DNA of 64,000 nucleotides from an uncultured Pseudomonadota bacterium (GTDB lineage Bacteria; Myxococcota_A; UBA796; GCA-2862545), in the NCBI GenBank assembly GCA_913061235.1, contig CAJXTB010000015.1, positions 88,585 to 152,584 of the forward strand, in the 5' to 3' direction. A program made the position numbers and the translations under genes. This document shows, piece by piece, positions 24,872 to 34,211 of this stretch; the stretch's first letter is position 1, and every line of letters begins with the position of its first letter. Below the pieces are notes generated by a model. The model was not told the DNA's origin. It saw nothing but the letters and a program-made list of their open reading frames with translations, and made no database searches.

Positions 24872-26287
24872 ATGGACGGCTTTTCTACGGCGGTACCGCC
24901 GGCACGACGGATCTACGCCAATCGAACGTTGAACCTCCGCGACATCGGCGCCATCGGGTTCGACATGGACTACACCTTGGTCCACTACGATGTCGCGGCC
25001 TGGGAAGGTGCGGCGTTCGCAGCGGCAAAGTCGATTCTTCTGCAGGAAGGGCTCGCAGTTGAGGACCTTAGCTTCGACCACACCGCCTTTTCGCGCGGTC
25101 TTGTACTGGACTTGGAGTGCGGAAACGTCGTCAAAGCCAACCGATTTGGCTACCCCAAGCGGGCGTCACATGGCACGGAGATGCTGCCGTGGCGTCAACA
25201 GCGTGACCTGTACGCTCGCACCTTTGTCGACCTTCGAGACAACCGATGGGTCTTTCTCAACACGCTGTTCTCCCTGTCCATGGCCAGCCTCTTCGCCCAG
25301 CTCGTCGACCGACTAGACCGCAAAGCACTGCCCGGGGTCGCTTCCTACCGCGCCGCCTTCGAGCGCGTGTCTCACGCATTGTTCCGAGTGCACACCGAAG
25401 GACACATCAAAGACGCGGTCATCGCAGACCCGTCAGCCTTCATTGCCCCAGACCCAGAGACTCCCCTCGCCTTGCTCGACTTGCGACACGCCGGCAAAAA
25501 GCTAGCCCTCATCACGAATAGCGGGTGGACGTACACCCGAGCCATCATGGAACACACCTTTGACCCCTACCTATCGGGAGCATCTTGGCGTAGTCTCTTC
25601 GATGTCGTGATTGTGGCCGCGCGCAAGCCAACCTTCTTCACCCGCGAAGACCAAGTCTACCGTGTGGTGGATGCCGACCAAGGCCTGCTGCAGGAGCACA
25701 TGGGACCCCTTGCTGCAGACGAGGCCTACCATGGCGGAAATGCAAGCCTCGTAGAGGACGCCTTCGGGTTGACCGGTCAGTCCATTCTGTACGTAGGCGA
25801 CCATGTCTTCGCGGACGTGAACGTCAGCAAGAAGCTCCTGCGCTGGCGAACCGGCCTAGTGGTTCGTGAGCTGGAAGAAGATGTGTTGGACGCTGGCGGA
25901 AATACCGGTGCCATCGCAGCGCTCATGCACGAAAAACGCGCCATTGAGCACCACATGAGTGTGATTCGACTCAAACAACAGCGACTCTCCAAGGCGTACG
26001 GTCCACAGCCCACAGAGTCCGCCGAGTCATTGACCGCCCAGCTCACCGGCTACTACCAGCACATTGAAGAACTGGACGCCAAGGTCAGCCCGCTAGTGGC
26101 CGCTCAAGGCACCCATGGCAACGCGCGCTGGGGGTCCCTGTTCCGAGCCGGCAATGACAAGAGCCACTTGGCGCGTCAGGTCGAGCGATACGCCGACTTC
26201 TACACCTCGCGGGTCAGCAACCTGTTGTGGGCTACGCCGCACGCCTATCTTCGGTCCGAACGCGGCAGCCTACCGCACGATGAGTAG
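24872..26287 (+). CDS. HAD-superfamily 5'-nucleotidase (HAD-IG type)
   Basis: The 471-residue protein has the HAD active-site motif I, FDMDYTL, at about residue 30, with the nucleophile and general acid Asp. ALITNSGW (motif II) and ILYVGDHVFADV (motif IV, acidic Mg ligands) follow. Length and spacing match the cytosolic purine 5'-nucleotidase (NT5C2-like, HAD-IG) group, with a large cap domain after motif I. These enzymes dephosphorylate IMP/GMP-type nucleotides. AGAGGT precedes the ATG at 24872. The C-terminal 120 residues are helical with a possible coiled coil. It ends 13 bp from the convergent yidD gene. Confidence 0.85.
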   Translation: MDGFSTAVPPARRIYANRTLNLRDIGAIGFDMDYTLVHYDVAAWEGAAFAAAKSILLQEGLAVEDLSFDHTAFSRGLVLDLECGNVVKANRFGYPKRASHGTEMLPWRQQRDLYARTFVDLRDNRWVFLNTLFSLSMASLFAQLVDRLDRKALPGVASYRAAFERVSHALFRVHTEGHIKDAVIADPSAFIAPDPETPLALLDLRHAGKKLALITNSGWTYTRAIMEHTFDPYLSGASWRSLFDVVIVAARKPTFFTREDQVYRVVDADQGLLQEHMGPLAADEAYHGGNASLVEDAFGLTGQSILYVGDHVFADVNVSKKLLRWRTGLVVRELEEDVLDAGGNTGAIAALMHEKRAIEHHMSVIRLKQQRLSKAYGPQPTESAESLTAQLTGYYQHIEELDAKVSPLVAAQGTHGNARWGSLFRAGNDKSHLARQVERYADFYTSRVSNLLWATPHAYLRSERGSLPHDE

Positions 26288-26299
26288 CGGTAGACCGCC

Positions 26300-26614
26300 T
26301 CAGAGTGACCCGTCGACCGCATCGGGTTTCGGAACGGGGTCGTACCCGCCGGCGTGAAACGGATGGCAGCGCAGAATCCGCTTGAAACCCATCCACGCGC
26401 CGACTGGGCCCCACACTTCAATCGCCTCAAGCGTGTACGCCGAACACGTAGGCTGGTACCGGCAGGACGGCGGGGTCATTGGAGAGATGACCTTGCGGTA
26501 GAACAGAATCGGCAGGATGAGCACCGTCACCACCCACGAGCGCTTCGCAGGGAGATGTTGGTGGTCATGTGCGGGATCCGCGCAGTCGTGCTCTGTTGGT
26601 AGTTCCTCGTTCAT
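26300..26614 (-). CDS. yidD: Membrane protein insertion efficiency factor YidD
   Basis: A 104-residue protein carrying the YidD signature: [23 protein letters not shown], then a helix and [20 protein letters not shown] with conserved Cys residues. YidD helps insert and process inner-membrane proteins with YidC. The first 25 residues (His/Asp-rich) are extra compared with the usual 80-residue family. The chosen ATG at 26614 overlaps the stop of the SDR gene in an ATGA. YidD is normally beside rnpA, yidC or rpmH; here it is the last gene of a DUF1990-SDR operon, an unusual place. Confidence 0.88.
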   Translation of the reverse strand: MNEELPTEHDCADPAHDHQHLPAKRSWVVTVLILPILFYRKVISPMTPPSCRYQPTCSAYTLEAIEVWGPVGAWMGFKRILRCHPFHAGGYDPVPKPDAVDGSL

Positions 26615-27594
26615 CGTGCCTTGCACGCCAGCGAATGCGCCAAGTTCTCCCAAAAGGCGGCAGCACCGCCGAGCTTCTTCTCAGCAGCAAGTGCGCGGTC
26701 AATCGCGTCATCAAAGGGCACTGCAGTGCGCTCTGGCATCTCGTTCCAGTAGCCCGCATCGTCCGCAACCAAGTCCTGGGTCAGTCCGTGTACCAGTCGC
26801 TTGGCAATCTCGTAGTCGGCACGGCTCACCAGTCGAATCCAGTGACTCGACAGAGACGGTGTGAGCACCGGCACCTTAATCATCAGCGGACGAATGCCTC
26901 TCCGAGCCGCAATCCGAATCAAGATGTTCTGCGCAGTGAGGGTCTCGGGGCCTGGCAGGTCGAAGGCCTGTGACGTGGTCATCTCGTGGCTCAGCGCGTG
27001 ATTCAGCGCATCGACAACGTCTCCAACCCAGATGGGCTGGCTGCGGTTCTTCAACCACTTCGGCAGAATCATCACAGGCAAACGCAGCGCGAGGTCACGC
27101 ACAATCAGCCAGCTCTCGGATCCCGCTCCGACCACCATTCCAGCGCGTAGTTCGATAGTGGAGACCTTCGTAGACGACCGCAGAACCTCGCCCGTCTTCA
27201 GGCGCGCGCGCAGGTGTTCGCTGACATCAGCGTCCTCACCGTTGTCCTTTGGTGCCGGCCCCCCCAAGTAGACAATACGACGGATTCCTGCACGTTCTGC
27301 GCACTCTAAAACCCGTCTAGCTGCGGCTTCCTCGGCATCTTCGAGGTGATCTCCGCCGTCTCGCATTCGGTGAACCAGGAAGACCAGAGCGTCTGCGCCT
27401 TCAAAGGCGCTGTTGAGCGTCTCTTCACGGTCAACATCCAGCTCCACCCAGTTGAATCCAGGCCGAACTGAGCCGGCCCGAACGGTATTGCGCGTGCCAC
27501 AGCGGACTCGGAAGCCTTCGGTCTGCAGCCGGTCTACAAGGTGACGCCCGACAAAGCCGCTCGCTCCTGCAACAACAACGGTTTTACTGCTCAT
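26611..27594 (-). CDS. NAD(P)-binding SDR, NmrA-like epimerase family
   Basis: A 327-residue atypical short-chain dehydrogenase/reductase. The N terminus [15 protein letters not shown] is the dinucleotide-binding loop. RNTVRAG near 36 should face the NADP phosphate, and IVYLGGPAP marks the central strand. The usual YxxxK catalytic pair is not evident, as in many NmrA-like and complex-I-type SDRs, so it may sense or bind NAD(P)H rather than catalyse. Its stop and start codons overlap the neighbours by 4 bp on both sides (DUF1990 gene upstream, yidD downstream), so all three are co-translated. Confidence 0.8.
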   Translation of the reverse strand: MSSKTVVVAGASGFVGRHLVDRLQTEGFRVRCGTRNTVRAGSVRPGFNWVELDVDREETLNSAFEGADALVFLVHRMRDGGDHLEDAEEAAARRVLECAERAGIRRIVYLGGPAPKDNGEDADVSEHLRARLKTGEVLRSSTKVSTIELRAGMVVGAGSESWLIVRDLALRLPVMILPKWLKNRSQPIWVGDVVDALNHALSHEMTTSQAFDLPGPETLTAQNILIRIAARRGIRPLMIKVPVLTPSLSSHWIRLVSRADYEIAKRLVHGLTQDLVADDAGYWNEMPERTAVPFDDAIDRALAAEKKLGGAAAFWENLAHSLACKAR

Positions 27595-28220
27595 GATTGC
27601 ACCGCCCGCTTTACTGTGAGTACTGCATCTTCCGAGAACTTTCGCTGAATCGAGCGGGCTATCGGCGCCACCATCCGTACCAGCGGATGACGTGGCAGAG
27701 AGAACTTGAAGACCTCAAAGTCCACAATGTCCGACTGTTTATCCCACGTTGCAAGGAAACGTTCTTCACCCGCAACCGCATGATTGGCCAGAGTGCCGTA
27801 CGCGAAGCCGAACTGTGCGCGGTCAGCATCCTCTTCATCAATGACGTAGACGACCCGACAGGCGTTCAGCGTCCACATGCCGAACTGGTGGGACGCGAAC
27901 ACAACCTCCGCCCCCTCCGCAAGCGTGTCGGCATGGATGAGATCGATCCAACTCTGGTGAAACATCCGGTAGGCGGAGATGGCCTGTTTCGCACGCTCAA
28001 AGGCTTCGCGCCCCACCCCCACGTCATCCACCAGTCGGTCAACGGCCCACCCGCTAGGCGGCGCAGTACGCGTAGCGCCAACGTCTGGGTACGAGTAGGG
28101 CTCGCGGCTTGGCACGTGCGAGCCGCCAATTCGACGAGCCGGTTTACGTAGGTGAAAAAAGCGTTGCTTAGACAATGACTCGGCTCCACTGCGCTCCGAG
28201 TAACGCACCCTTCCCAACAT
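27591..28220 (-). CDS. DUF1990 family protein
   Basis: A 209-residue protein with the DUF1990 features: ISAYRMFHQSW near the centre, RVVYVID, and the GFAYGTLANHAVAGEERF block, then a KFSLPRHPLVR stretch. DUF1990 proteins often neighbour or fuse to NmrA/epimerase-type SDRs, which matches the next gene here (ATGA overlap at 27591-27594). The ATG at 28220 was taken because the divergent gene starts at 28246 and the conserved part begins soon after; longer forms would run antisense to it. Biochemical function of the family is not established. No signal peptide. Confidence 0.8.
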   Translation of the reverse strand: MLGRVRYSERSGAESLSKQRFFHLRKPARRIGGSHVPSREPYSYPDVGATRTAPPSGWAVDRLVDDVGVGREAFERAKQAISAYRMFHQSWIDLIHADTLAEGAEVVFASHQFGMWTLNACRVVYVIDEEDADRAQFGFAYGTLANHAVAGEERFLATWDKQSDIVDFEVFKFSLPRHPLVRMVAPIARSIQRKFSEDAVLTVKRAVQS

Positions 28221-28245
28221 CGGACGCGCAGCGTACTGTGACACT

Positions 28246-29019
28246 GTGAACGAGACCGAACCCGACGAAATCGCCCTCGCTGCTGAGGCCCGAAGTGTAG
28301 CCCATAGTGCGGCCACCATCGCGACCTCGTGGGCCGCGACCCACCTCCAGGCGTCATCGAAGCACCGACTGCTCAACATGGGCTGGAATACGGCGGTCGG
28401 CGCTCTTGTCGGAAGGCCCGCTCATGGCCTGTCCGCAGGTGTGCGACTCGCAGATCTGAACTTGGTCCTCGTTCGCGACGACACCCTGCTGCGCAATCGA
28501 CCGGTGAGCGGCACCTCTCCTGCCGATTTGGTCACCTGGCTGCGCACCACGGCCGCAGCTCTGGGCGGACGCGACTCTCGCTTGTCCCTGCCCCCCTACG
28601 ACCCTCCTGCAGGATTCTCGGCCACAACGCCGCTTCCAGTGGTGAGCCCGGACGCTTCCACCCAACTCAACACATACTTTGCGAGGGCTGCGGCCATTCT
28701 CGACGACTTGAGCCGGGAGCATGAGACCGACGACGACCCACGATGTTGGCCGCGCGACTTTGACCTGTCCTTAAGGATTCCGCTCGCCCAAGCCGAGGAC
28801 CGCTACGTCGACGTTAGCTACGGCGAGTTCGACGGTGCAGTGTGCTGGGGAGTCTGGCCGTCCGACGAGACAGAAGCCCCCACCCTACGCCAAGGCAGCT
28901 GGGTTGAAGGCGACCGACCCGGCGCCATCCTGCTGGAGTCCGAGCTGCCTGAGTTCGGCGGCGAGCGTGCCATCCGGGAATGGCTGTCGAGCATCTTGCC
29001 CCCGCTACTTCACGGCTAA
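28246..29019 (+). CDS. Conserved-looking hypothetical protein
   Basis: A 257-residue soluble protein, GTG start, with no family I can name. It is acidic, and contains CWPRDFDLSLRIPLAQAEDRYVDVSYGEFDGAVCWG, a pattern of strands with Trp and Tyr that looks like a single beta-rich domain followed by an Ala/Glu helix. It starts 25 bp from the divergent DUF1990 operon, implying a shared control region. No membrane segment or signal peptide is seen. Coding status is supported by length, amino-acid composition and fit between its neighbours. Confidence 0.6.
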   Translation: MNETEPDEIALAAEARSVAHSAATIATSWAATHLQASSKHRLLNMGWNTAVGALVGRPAHGLSAGVRLADLNLVLVRDDTLLRNRPVSGTSPADLVTWLRTTAAALGGRDSRLSLPPYDPPAGFSATTPLPVVSPDASTQLNTYFARAAAILDDLSREHETDDDPRCWPRDFDLSLRIPLAQAEDRYVDVSYGEFDGAVCWGVWPSDETEAPTLRQGSWVEGDRPGAILLESELPEFGGERAIREWLSSILPPLLHG

Positions 29020-29063
29020 CCTTAGATTGGTTGACCAAGGCGAGGCGCCGCGAGAGCCAGTCC

Positions 29064-30047
29064 CTAAGCGTCGACTGTCTCGTCCGCGTCTGCCTCGGTG
29101 GCCACTACATCCGCGTCGTACGCTTCTTGCAGGGCGTCCAGAACGTCGTCTGGCAGCTGACTCGGTAGCTTGACTTGAAGCACAGCCAGTAGGTCACCGG
29201 TCTGCTTACGACGTGTCACGCCCTTACCAGACAAGCGCATCTTCTGGCCCGACTGAACACCTGGCTTGATGGTGAGTTTGACGTCACCTTGCAGCGTTGG
29301 GACCACGACCTTCCCGCCGCGCATGGCGTCAACGACCGTGATGTCCACGTCGACCAAAAGGTTGAGGCCGTCACGCCGGAATCGGGCGTGGGGCTGCACC
29401 TGAATGGTGAGGCGCAGGTCACCATTGCGCCCGCCCTGTTGTCCACGACCACCCTGGCCACGCAGCTTGAGCGACTCCCCGTCTTTGACACCCGCAGGAA
29501 TGCGAATCTTGATGTTTCGCCCATCACTCAAGACGAGCGGACGTTCACCACCGAGCACCGACATGTCGAACGGAACCACAACATTCGCGGTGATGTCCTG
29601 GCCGGGAGATGGGCCAAAGCCACTGCTGAATCCAGATCCACCAAATCCACCACCGGCACCCGGACCGAATCCAGAGTTGACGCCGGGCCGACCGCCACCA
29701 CCCATGCCAAACATGCCGCCGAGCAGGTCTCCAAGGTCCACGTTTCCGCCGCCCATGTTCACGCTGCGACCGCGACCGCTTGTTGCGGACCGGTAGGCAC
29801 GGGCCTGGTTGGCGTCAAACCCTGGCTTGGTCGACACATCACCGAAGGCATCGTACAGTTCGCGCTTTTCCTTGTCTCCCAAGGTGTCCCACGCCGAGCT
29901 GACTTCCTTGAACCGCTTCTCCGCTCGAGGGTTGTCCTTGTTGCGGTCAGGATGCGTCTGTCGGGCCAGCTTACGGTAGGCCTTCTTGATGACGTCGTGG
30001 TCGTCCGTCTTGCGAACTCCGAGAACGTCGTAGAGGTCTTGAGCCAT
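29064..30047 (-). CDS. DnaJ-family co-chaperone (CbpA-like, no zinc finger)
   Basis: A 327-residue type II J-domain protein. The J domain is residues 1-70, with HPD at 32-34, the Hsp70-contact motif. A Gly/Phe-rich linker at 95-150 and two beta-sandwich substrate-binding domains follow. The four CxxCxGxG zinc motifs of DnaJ are absent, so it is like CbpA. It stimulates DnaK ATPase and delivers unfolded clients. GGAGG nine bases upstream supports the ATG at 30047. It lies 68 bp upstream of the lipase gene's stop; no dnaK or grpE is in the window. Confidence 0.9.
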   Translation of the reverse strand: MAQDLYDVLGVRKTDDHDVIKKAYRKLARQTHPDRNKDNPRAEKRFKEVSSAWDTLGDKEKRELYDAFGDVSTKPGFDANQARAYRSATSGRGRSVNMGGGNVDLGDLLGGMFGMGGGGRPGVNSGFGPGAGGGFGGSGFSSGFGPSPGQDITANVVVPFDMSVLGGERPLVLSDGRNIKIRIPAGVKDGESLKLRGQGGRGQQGGRNGDLRLTIQVQPHARFRRDGLNLLVDVDITVVDAMRGGKVVVPTLQGDVKLTIKPGVQSGQKMRLSGKGVTRRKQTGDLLAVLQVKLPSQLPDDVLDALQEAYDADVVATEADADETVDA

Positions 30048-30115
30048 GGTGGCCTCCTGCGAATGGCTCACAGATGACCACGTAGACCGTGATGACAACC
30101 CCTACACTGAGACGA

Positions 30116-31822
30116 CTACCGACGACGTCGCAGGCCGAACAAGACCGGGAGCAACACGCCCGCCATCCATGGCGTCGGAGCACTGCTACAGCCACAGGCA
30201 TCGAGCTCGCCGTCGCCGTCGCCGTCACCAGCGTTGGGGGTTGTGTCGTCTTCTACATCCCCGGTGTCGTCGATGACAACGTCTGTTCCCTCGTCCTCAA
30301 CCGGCTCGTCCGCCAACACCCGCTCCACCCAGCCAAGAGCATCCGCTTGAATGTAGCGCTCACCGAAGGCCTGCATCCACGGGCGACCGTCCTCCTCTTC
30401 GGACGCATCAATGAGCAGCTGGCCCGTGATGGTGCTCGCGTACAGCAGGTCCAAGTGCGACAGGTTCACAATTTGGACTTCTTCGACGCGCGCGCCGCGA
30501 GCGGTCAGTGCGTCAGTATTCGTGGCGCTGGTGACAAAGACCACGCCATCAGATTCACCAGTGATTTCGCCTAGGACCAAGTCCCCACGAGCGATTCCAG
30601 TGACTTCCGCAGTCGTGAGTCCTTCACCGAGCAGGCCGTCTCCGACCAAGCTGCCGACGAACTCGGACCACGTATCGGCGCTAGCCCCAATCTCGCCTGC
30701 GTAGGCTTCGTCGTACAGGGCTGTGACCCAGTCCACACCGTTGGACAGTACGGCACTTCGGCCAGCGAGGATGAACAGCTCAACGTCAGGGTCCACGCCG
30801 GTAGCCGCAATGCGCGAAATGACGTCTCCGCCGTCCGCAATCGCCGCATCAATGCCAGCGGAGCTAGAGAAGAAGCCAACGCCGCCTTCATAGGTGGTGT
30901 ACCAGTCTTGCTGTAGGGCGTACGCCCCCAAGGTCGGGTTTTCACCGGGAAGGGTGTACGGCTGGCGGGCCAAGATCTGGCGTTGCCCTGGGAACAAGTC
31001 GCCATCCGCAGACAGGTGGTCTTGGGCCGAGAGGTCCACGCTATTCCACCAGCTTGCCGCCCCTGCCGGGTAGTAGGTCGACCACGATGACGGCGTCAGC
31101 GCGGTGTCTGAGTCCAGCGCCGCGTAGTTGTTGGCGGTCCAGCGGAACGTGGTGTCGGTACCCGCGAGCGGCGTAGCAATGAACACAGCCCGTCGGACAT
31201 CTCCCCGGTAGACGGTTCCGGCAGACGCGTAGTCGGGGCGACCCCAGTCGGTGTTCGCGGCGTTCGACAGGTAGATGGACGCGGAAGTACCGCCCTTGCT
31301 GTGGGCCACCAAGTCCACCTGCTCGGCACCGGTCCGGTGACGAATGCGGGCAATGGCATCTGCAATGAGCTCGGCCTGCTTGAAGACGTCTCCGTGCGGG
31401 TGCGCGAAGGTCAAGGCGTAGACGGGGCGTCCGGTGCGGTCTAGGCGCGAGGCCATGGTCACAAAGGAACGGCTGCCGTTGTCTCCGGCACCGTGAACCA
31501 TCAGGATGGGCGTTCCGTTGGCAACCGTCTCACTAAGCCCCATGTGCAGCAAGGCACTGTGTGAGCCGGGTCTTGCCGTCCCGAAGCTCTGACGGATGAA
31601 CGGCGCGTAGTTGATGTTCTCCGGCCACTCCGTCGCCGTATTGAACGTATCCGCCGACAGCAGCGTCCGATCCGGGTCTTCGAGGCGCTCAATGGCTGAC
31701 CAGAGCTTAATCACACCATCCGAGGTGTAGGTCTCATCGCCGGTCAGACGCTCAGCGGGTGTTGTCGCGTCGAATCCTGGGGTCGCGAAGGCCACGCCCA
31801 TGCAAAGCAACCAAGCAATCAT
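30116..31822 (-). CDS. Exported lipase-like alpha/beta hydrolase with MYXO-CTERM-type tail
   Basis: A 568-residue protein with a short signal peptide (MIAWLLCMGVAFA), HGAGDNG as the oxyanion strand near 110, and the lipase elbow AHSKGG with Ser175. The hydrolase part ends at about residue 500. After an Asp/Gly-rich linker comes ACGCSS, a hydrophobic helix and RRRR, which is how MYXO-CTERM proteins are sorted and cleaved by myxosortase. It would therefore be held at, or released from, the cell surface. The start overlaps the stop of the previous hydrolase gene by 4 bp, making it the last gene of the phaE-phaC operon. It could be a triacylglycerol lipase or a polyester depolymerase; substrate unproven. 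Confidence 0.8.
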   Translation of the reverse strand: MIAWLLCMGVAFATPGFDATTPAERLTGDETYTSDGVIKLWSAIERLEDPDRTLLSADTFNTATEWPENINYAPFIRQSFGTARPGSHSALLHMGLSETVANGTPILMVHGAGDNGSRSFVTMASRLDRTGRPVYALTFAHPHGDVFKQAELIADAIARIRHRTGAEQVDLVAHSKGGTSASIYLSNAANTDWGRPDYASAGTVYRGDVRRAVFIATPLAGTDTTFRWTANNYAALDSDTALTPSSWSTYYPAGAASWWNSVDLSAQDHLSADGDLFPGQRQILARQPYTLPGENPTLGAYALQQDWYTTYEGGVGFFSSSAGIDAAIADGGDVISRIAATGVDPDVELFILAGRSAVLSNGVDWVTALYDEAYAGEIGASADTWSEFVGSLVGDGLLGEGLTTAEVTGIARGDLVLGEITGESDGVVFVTSATNTDALTARGARVEEVQIVNLSHLDLLYASTITGQLLIDASEEEDGRPWMQAFGERYIQADALGWVERVLADEPVEDEGTDVVIDDTGDVEDDTTPNAGDGDGDGELDACGCSSAPTPWMAGVLLPVLFGLRRRR

Positions 31823-32754
31823 GGCGTCTCCAAAAAGCGCATCATCGCGCGGTTGAACCCAGTCGGGTCATCGTGATGGGCGGTGTGACCCGCGGTATCG
31901 AGCCAACACAAGTGTGCGTTGGGCAGCTGAGCAATGCCGTCATCCGCTACTTGGCGAGTGGTCGAGCGGGTAAAGACGCGGTTCGGAATGAGCGTGTCGC
32001 GGCCGCCAAAGACCACGAGGGTCGGTGCGTGCACCTGCGATAGCTGCTCAAAGACGGGCTCATCCAACATACCGGCGACGCTGCGAGAGACGGCGCGGCT
32101 CGTGTTGTAGAACAATGGATGCAGGCCGATTCGCACACGCTGCTCAACCAACAGCTCCACATGGGAGTCATTGCGGGCAAACACCGCGGTATTGAAGTTC
32201 GTACGAATGGCGGGCTCTTTCGACTGCTGAGCGCGGTCTCGTGTCCAATACGCCTTCATCACGGACGCCGCAGCGGGGACGAACTGCTCGAATCCGGCCG
32301 GCGCCGACAACACCAGCCGACGTACGCGGTCGGGAAAGCGAGCCGCCAAGTTCAACGCGACCTGTCCGCCCATGCTGTGGGCAACGATGTCCACCTGCTC
32401 CACTCCAAGAGAATCGAGCCAAGCCACCACAATGTCCGCGAACCACGACGGCGTGTACGGCGCATCCGGTGCGTCAGAGCTTCCGTATCCAGGCAGGTCG
32501 AGTGCGAGTACCCGCCGCTTCTCAGCGACGGGAGCCAGCTGCAGACGCCAAAAATCCATCCACGCAGACAGACCGTGAAGGAACACAACGGGCGTGCCGT
32601 CCCGCTCACCGCTGTCGATTGTGTTGATGTCCATGCCAGACACGCGAACGCGACGGGACGGCATGGGAGTGACCAGATCTCGCGGAGATAGCGGCCCTTT
32701 AGCGGTGCTCGGTGTAGGTTCCGGGCGAACCAGGGACAACCAGCTGGCCATCAT
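31819..32754 (-). CDS. Alpha/beta fold hydrolase
   Basis: A 311-residue classical alpha/beta hydrolase. It has VFLHGLSAW (oxyanion region), DLPGYGSSD, the nucleophile elbow AHSMGG, GGRDTLIP with the catalytic Asp, and DTAGHTAHHD with the catalytic His. The first 40 residues are less conserved and no convincing signal peptide is present. It is joined by 4-bp overlaps to the acyl-CoA synthetase gene upstream and the exported lipase gene downstream, within the PHA operon. It could act as an intracellular depolymerase, thioesterase or hydroxyacyl ester hydrolase; nothing in the sequence decides among these. Confidence 0.85.
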   Translation of the reverse strand: MMASWLSLVRPEPTPSTAKGPLSPRDLVTPMPSRRVRVSGMDINTIDSGERDGTPVVFLHGLSAWMDFWRLQLAPVAEKRRVLALDLPGYGSSDAPDAPYTPSWFADIVVAWLDSLGVEQVDIVAHSMGGQVALNLAARFPDRVRRLVLSAPAGFEQFVPAAASVMKAYWTRDRAQQSKEPAIRTNFNTAVFARNDSHVELLVEQRVRIGLHPLFYNTSRAVSRSVAGMLDEPVFEQLSQVHAPTLVVFGGRDTLIPNRVFTRSTTRQVADDGIAQLPNAHLCWLDTAGHTAHHDDPTGFNRAMMRFLETP

Positions 32755-34211
32755 GATGCACCCACTGCGCGGCGAATGAGCGCGGGCTTGTCGATCTTGC
32801 CGCTTCCCGTTCGCGGGAGCATCGCCACCACTTCGATACGCTTGGGTTGCTTGAACTTGGCCAATCTGCCGGCCAAAAAACCACGAATCGCGTCCGTGCC
32901 AAGCTCAGCCCCGGGCCTGCCCTCAATGTAGGCCACGCCAACTTCGCCCCAGCGCACGTCGGGAATACCGACCACGGCTGCGAGCGCCACACCGGGACAA
33001 TCGGCAATCACCGCCTCGACTTCGGCTGGGTACACATTCTCGCCCCCAGAGATGAACATCTCCTTCTTGCGACCGCTCACCGTGAAGAAGCCGTCGGCAT
33101 CCCGGGTGAGAACGTCTCCGGTGTGAAACCAGCCGTTGGTGATGCTCTTGGCGGTTGCCTCTGGGTCATTCCAGTAGCCGCCGCAGACCACGGGCCCTTT
33201 GAGCCAGAGTTCACCAGGCTCGCCAACGTCGCACTCCGAGCCATCATCACGCACGAGCTTCGCGGCAACATGATGGATGGGAAGGCCGACCGTTCCTGCT
33301 TTGCTGCGGATATGCGTCGGCGGCAATGAGAAGCAGTTCGGCCCCACTTCGGTCAGGCCAAAGCCCTGACGAAGCGGAATGTTTCGCGCGGCGTACCGCT
33401 CAAGAAGCGCATTCGGCAACGCAGCGCCGCCGCACAGGGCATCTCGCACCCGTGTGAGGTCGGTCGTCTCAAAGTCTTCATGATCCGCCATCATTTGGTA
33501 GATGGTCGGAACGCCCATGAGCAAGGTGATGCCCTCCCGCGCAATGGTCGCCAGGCTCTCTGCCACGTCAAGCCGAGGGGTCAATACCACCCGTCCGCCG
33601 CGGTGCAGCAACGGGGTGGTGAGGCAGTTCAGGCCACCGGTGTGAAAGAGCGGGGCAAACGTGAGGGTGGCGTCGTCTGCGGTCAGGTTGCACGCCAGCG
33701 TGGTGTTGACCGCATTCCAGTGCAGCTGCTGATGTGTCAGCATCGCTCCCTTCGGACGCCCGGAACTGCCCGAGGTGTACATCAGCACCCAAGGGTCGCT
33801 CATGTGAAGGCTGACCGGCTTTACGGCTGCTGCGGGTGCAGGTGTGGTGAGGGGCTCGGCTCCCTCTAGGCGACCGGCGTGTCTGTCATCGCAAAAGACC
33901 ACCTTCGGACTTGCATGCCCGCACTGCCAGTTGAGCTCGGCATCCGCGAGACGCCAGTTCATCGGAAAGAGGACAGCGCCAATGTCCGCAACGGCAAACA
34001 GCAATGCGAGGGTCTCTCCGCGGTTCTCCGCCAGAACCGCAACACGGTCTCCTCTACAGACATCGCGCTCTCGCAGCAGCGCAGCCCACGCGTTGGCCTC
34101 ATCTCGGAGTTGTGCGTAGGTCCAACGCCGCCCTGTTCCCAGGTCGTAGACCGCTTCACGGTTGGGCGAGAAGCGACTCCACACGTCTAGCCAGTTGCTG
34201 ACGGCCCTCAT
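32751..34211 (-). CDS. Acyl-CoA synthetase, AMP-forming
   Basis: A 486-residue ANL-superfamily enzyme. The ATP-binding P-loop is MYTSGSSGRPKGAML. FGLTEVG is the adenylation motif, GWFHTGDV and RKKEMFISGGENVYP are the hinge-region motifs, and the terminal GKIDKPAL has the catalytic Lys. It activates a carboxylic acid to its CoA thioester. Its place directly behind phaC, with an ATGA overlap, suggests it makes acyl- or hydroxyacyl-CoA for polyester synthesis, or re-activates monomers released from polymer. Acyl chain preference is not readable. No phaA or phaB (thiolase, reductase) is in the window. Confidence 0.88.
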   Translation of the reverse strand: MRAVSNWLDVWSRFSPNREAVYDLGTGRRWTYAQLRDEANAWAALLRERDVCRGDRVAVLAENRGETLALLFAVADIGAVLFPMNWRLADAELNWQCGHASPKVVFCDDRHAGRLEGAEPLTTPAPAAAVKPVSLHMSDPWVLMYTSGSSGRPKGAMLTHQQLHWNAVNTTLACNLTADDATLTFAPLFHTGGLNCLTTPLLHRGGRVVLTPRLDVAESLATIAREGITLLMGVPTIYQMMADHEDFETTDLTRVRDALCGGAALPNALLERYAARNIPLRQGFGLTEVGPNCFSLPPTHIRSKAGTVGLPIHHVAAKLVRDDGSECDVGEPGELWLKGPVVCGGYWNDPEATAKSITNGWFHTGDVLTRDADGFFTVSGRKKEMFISGGENVYPAEVEAVIADCPGVALAAVVGIPDVRWGEVGVAYIEGRPGAELGTDAIRGFLAGRLAKFKQPKRIEVVAMLPRTGSGKIDKPALIRRAVGAS

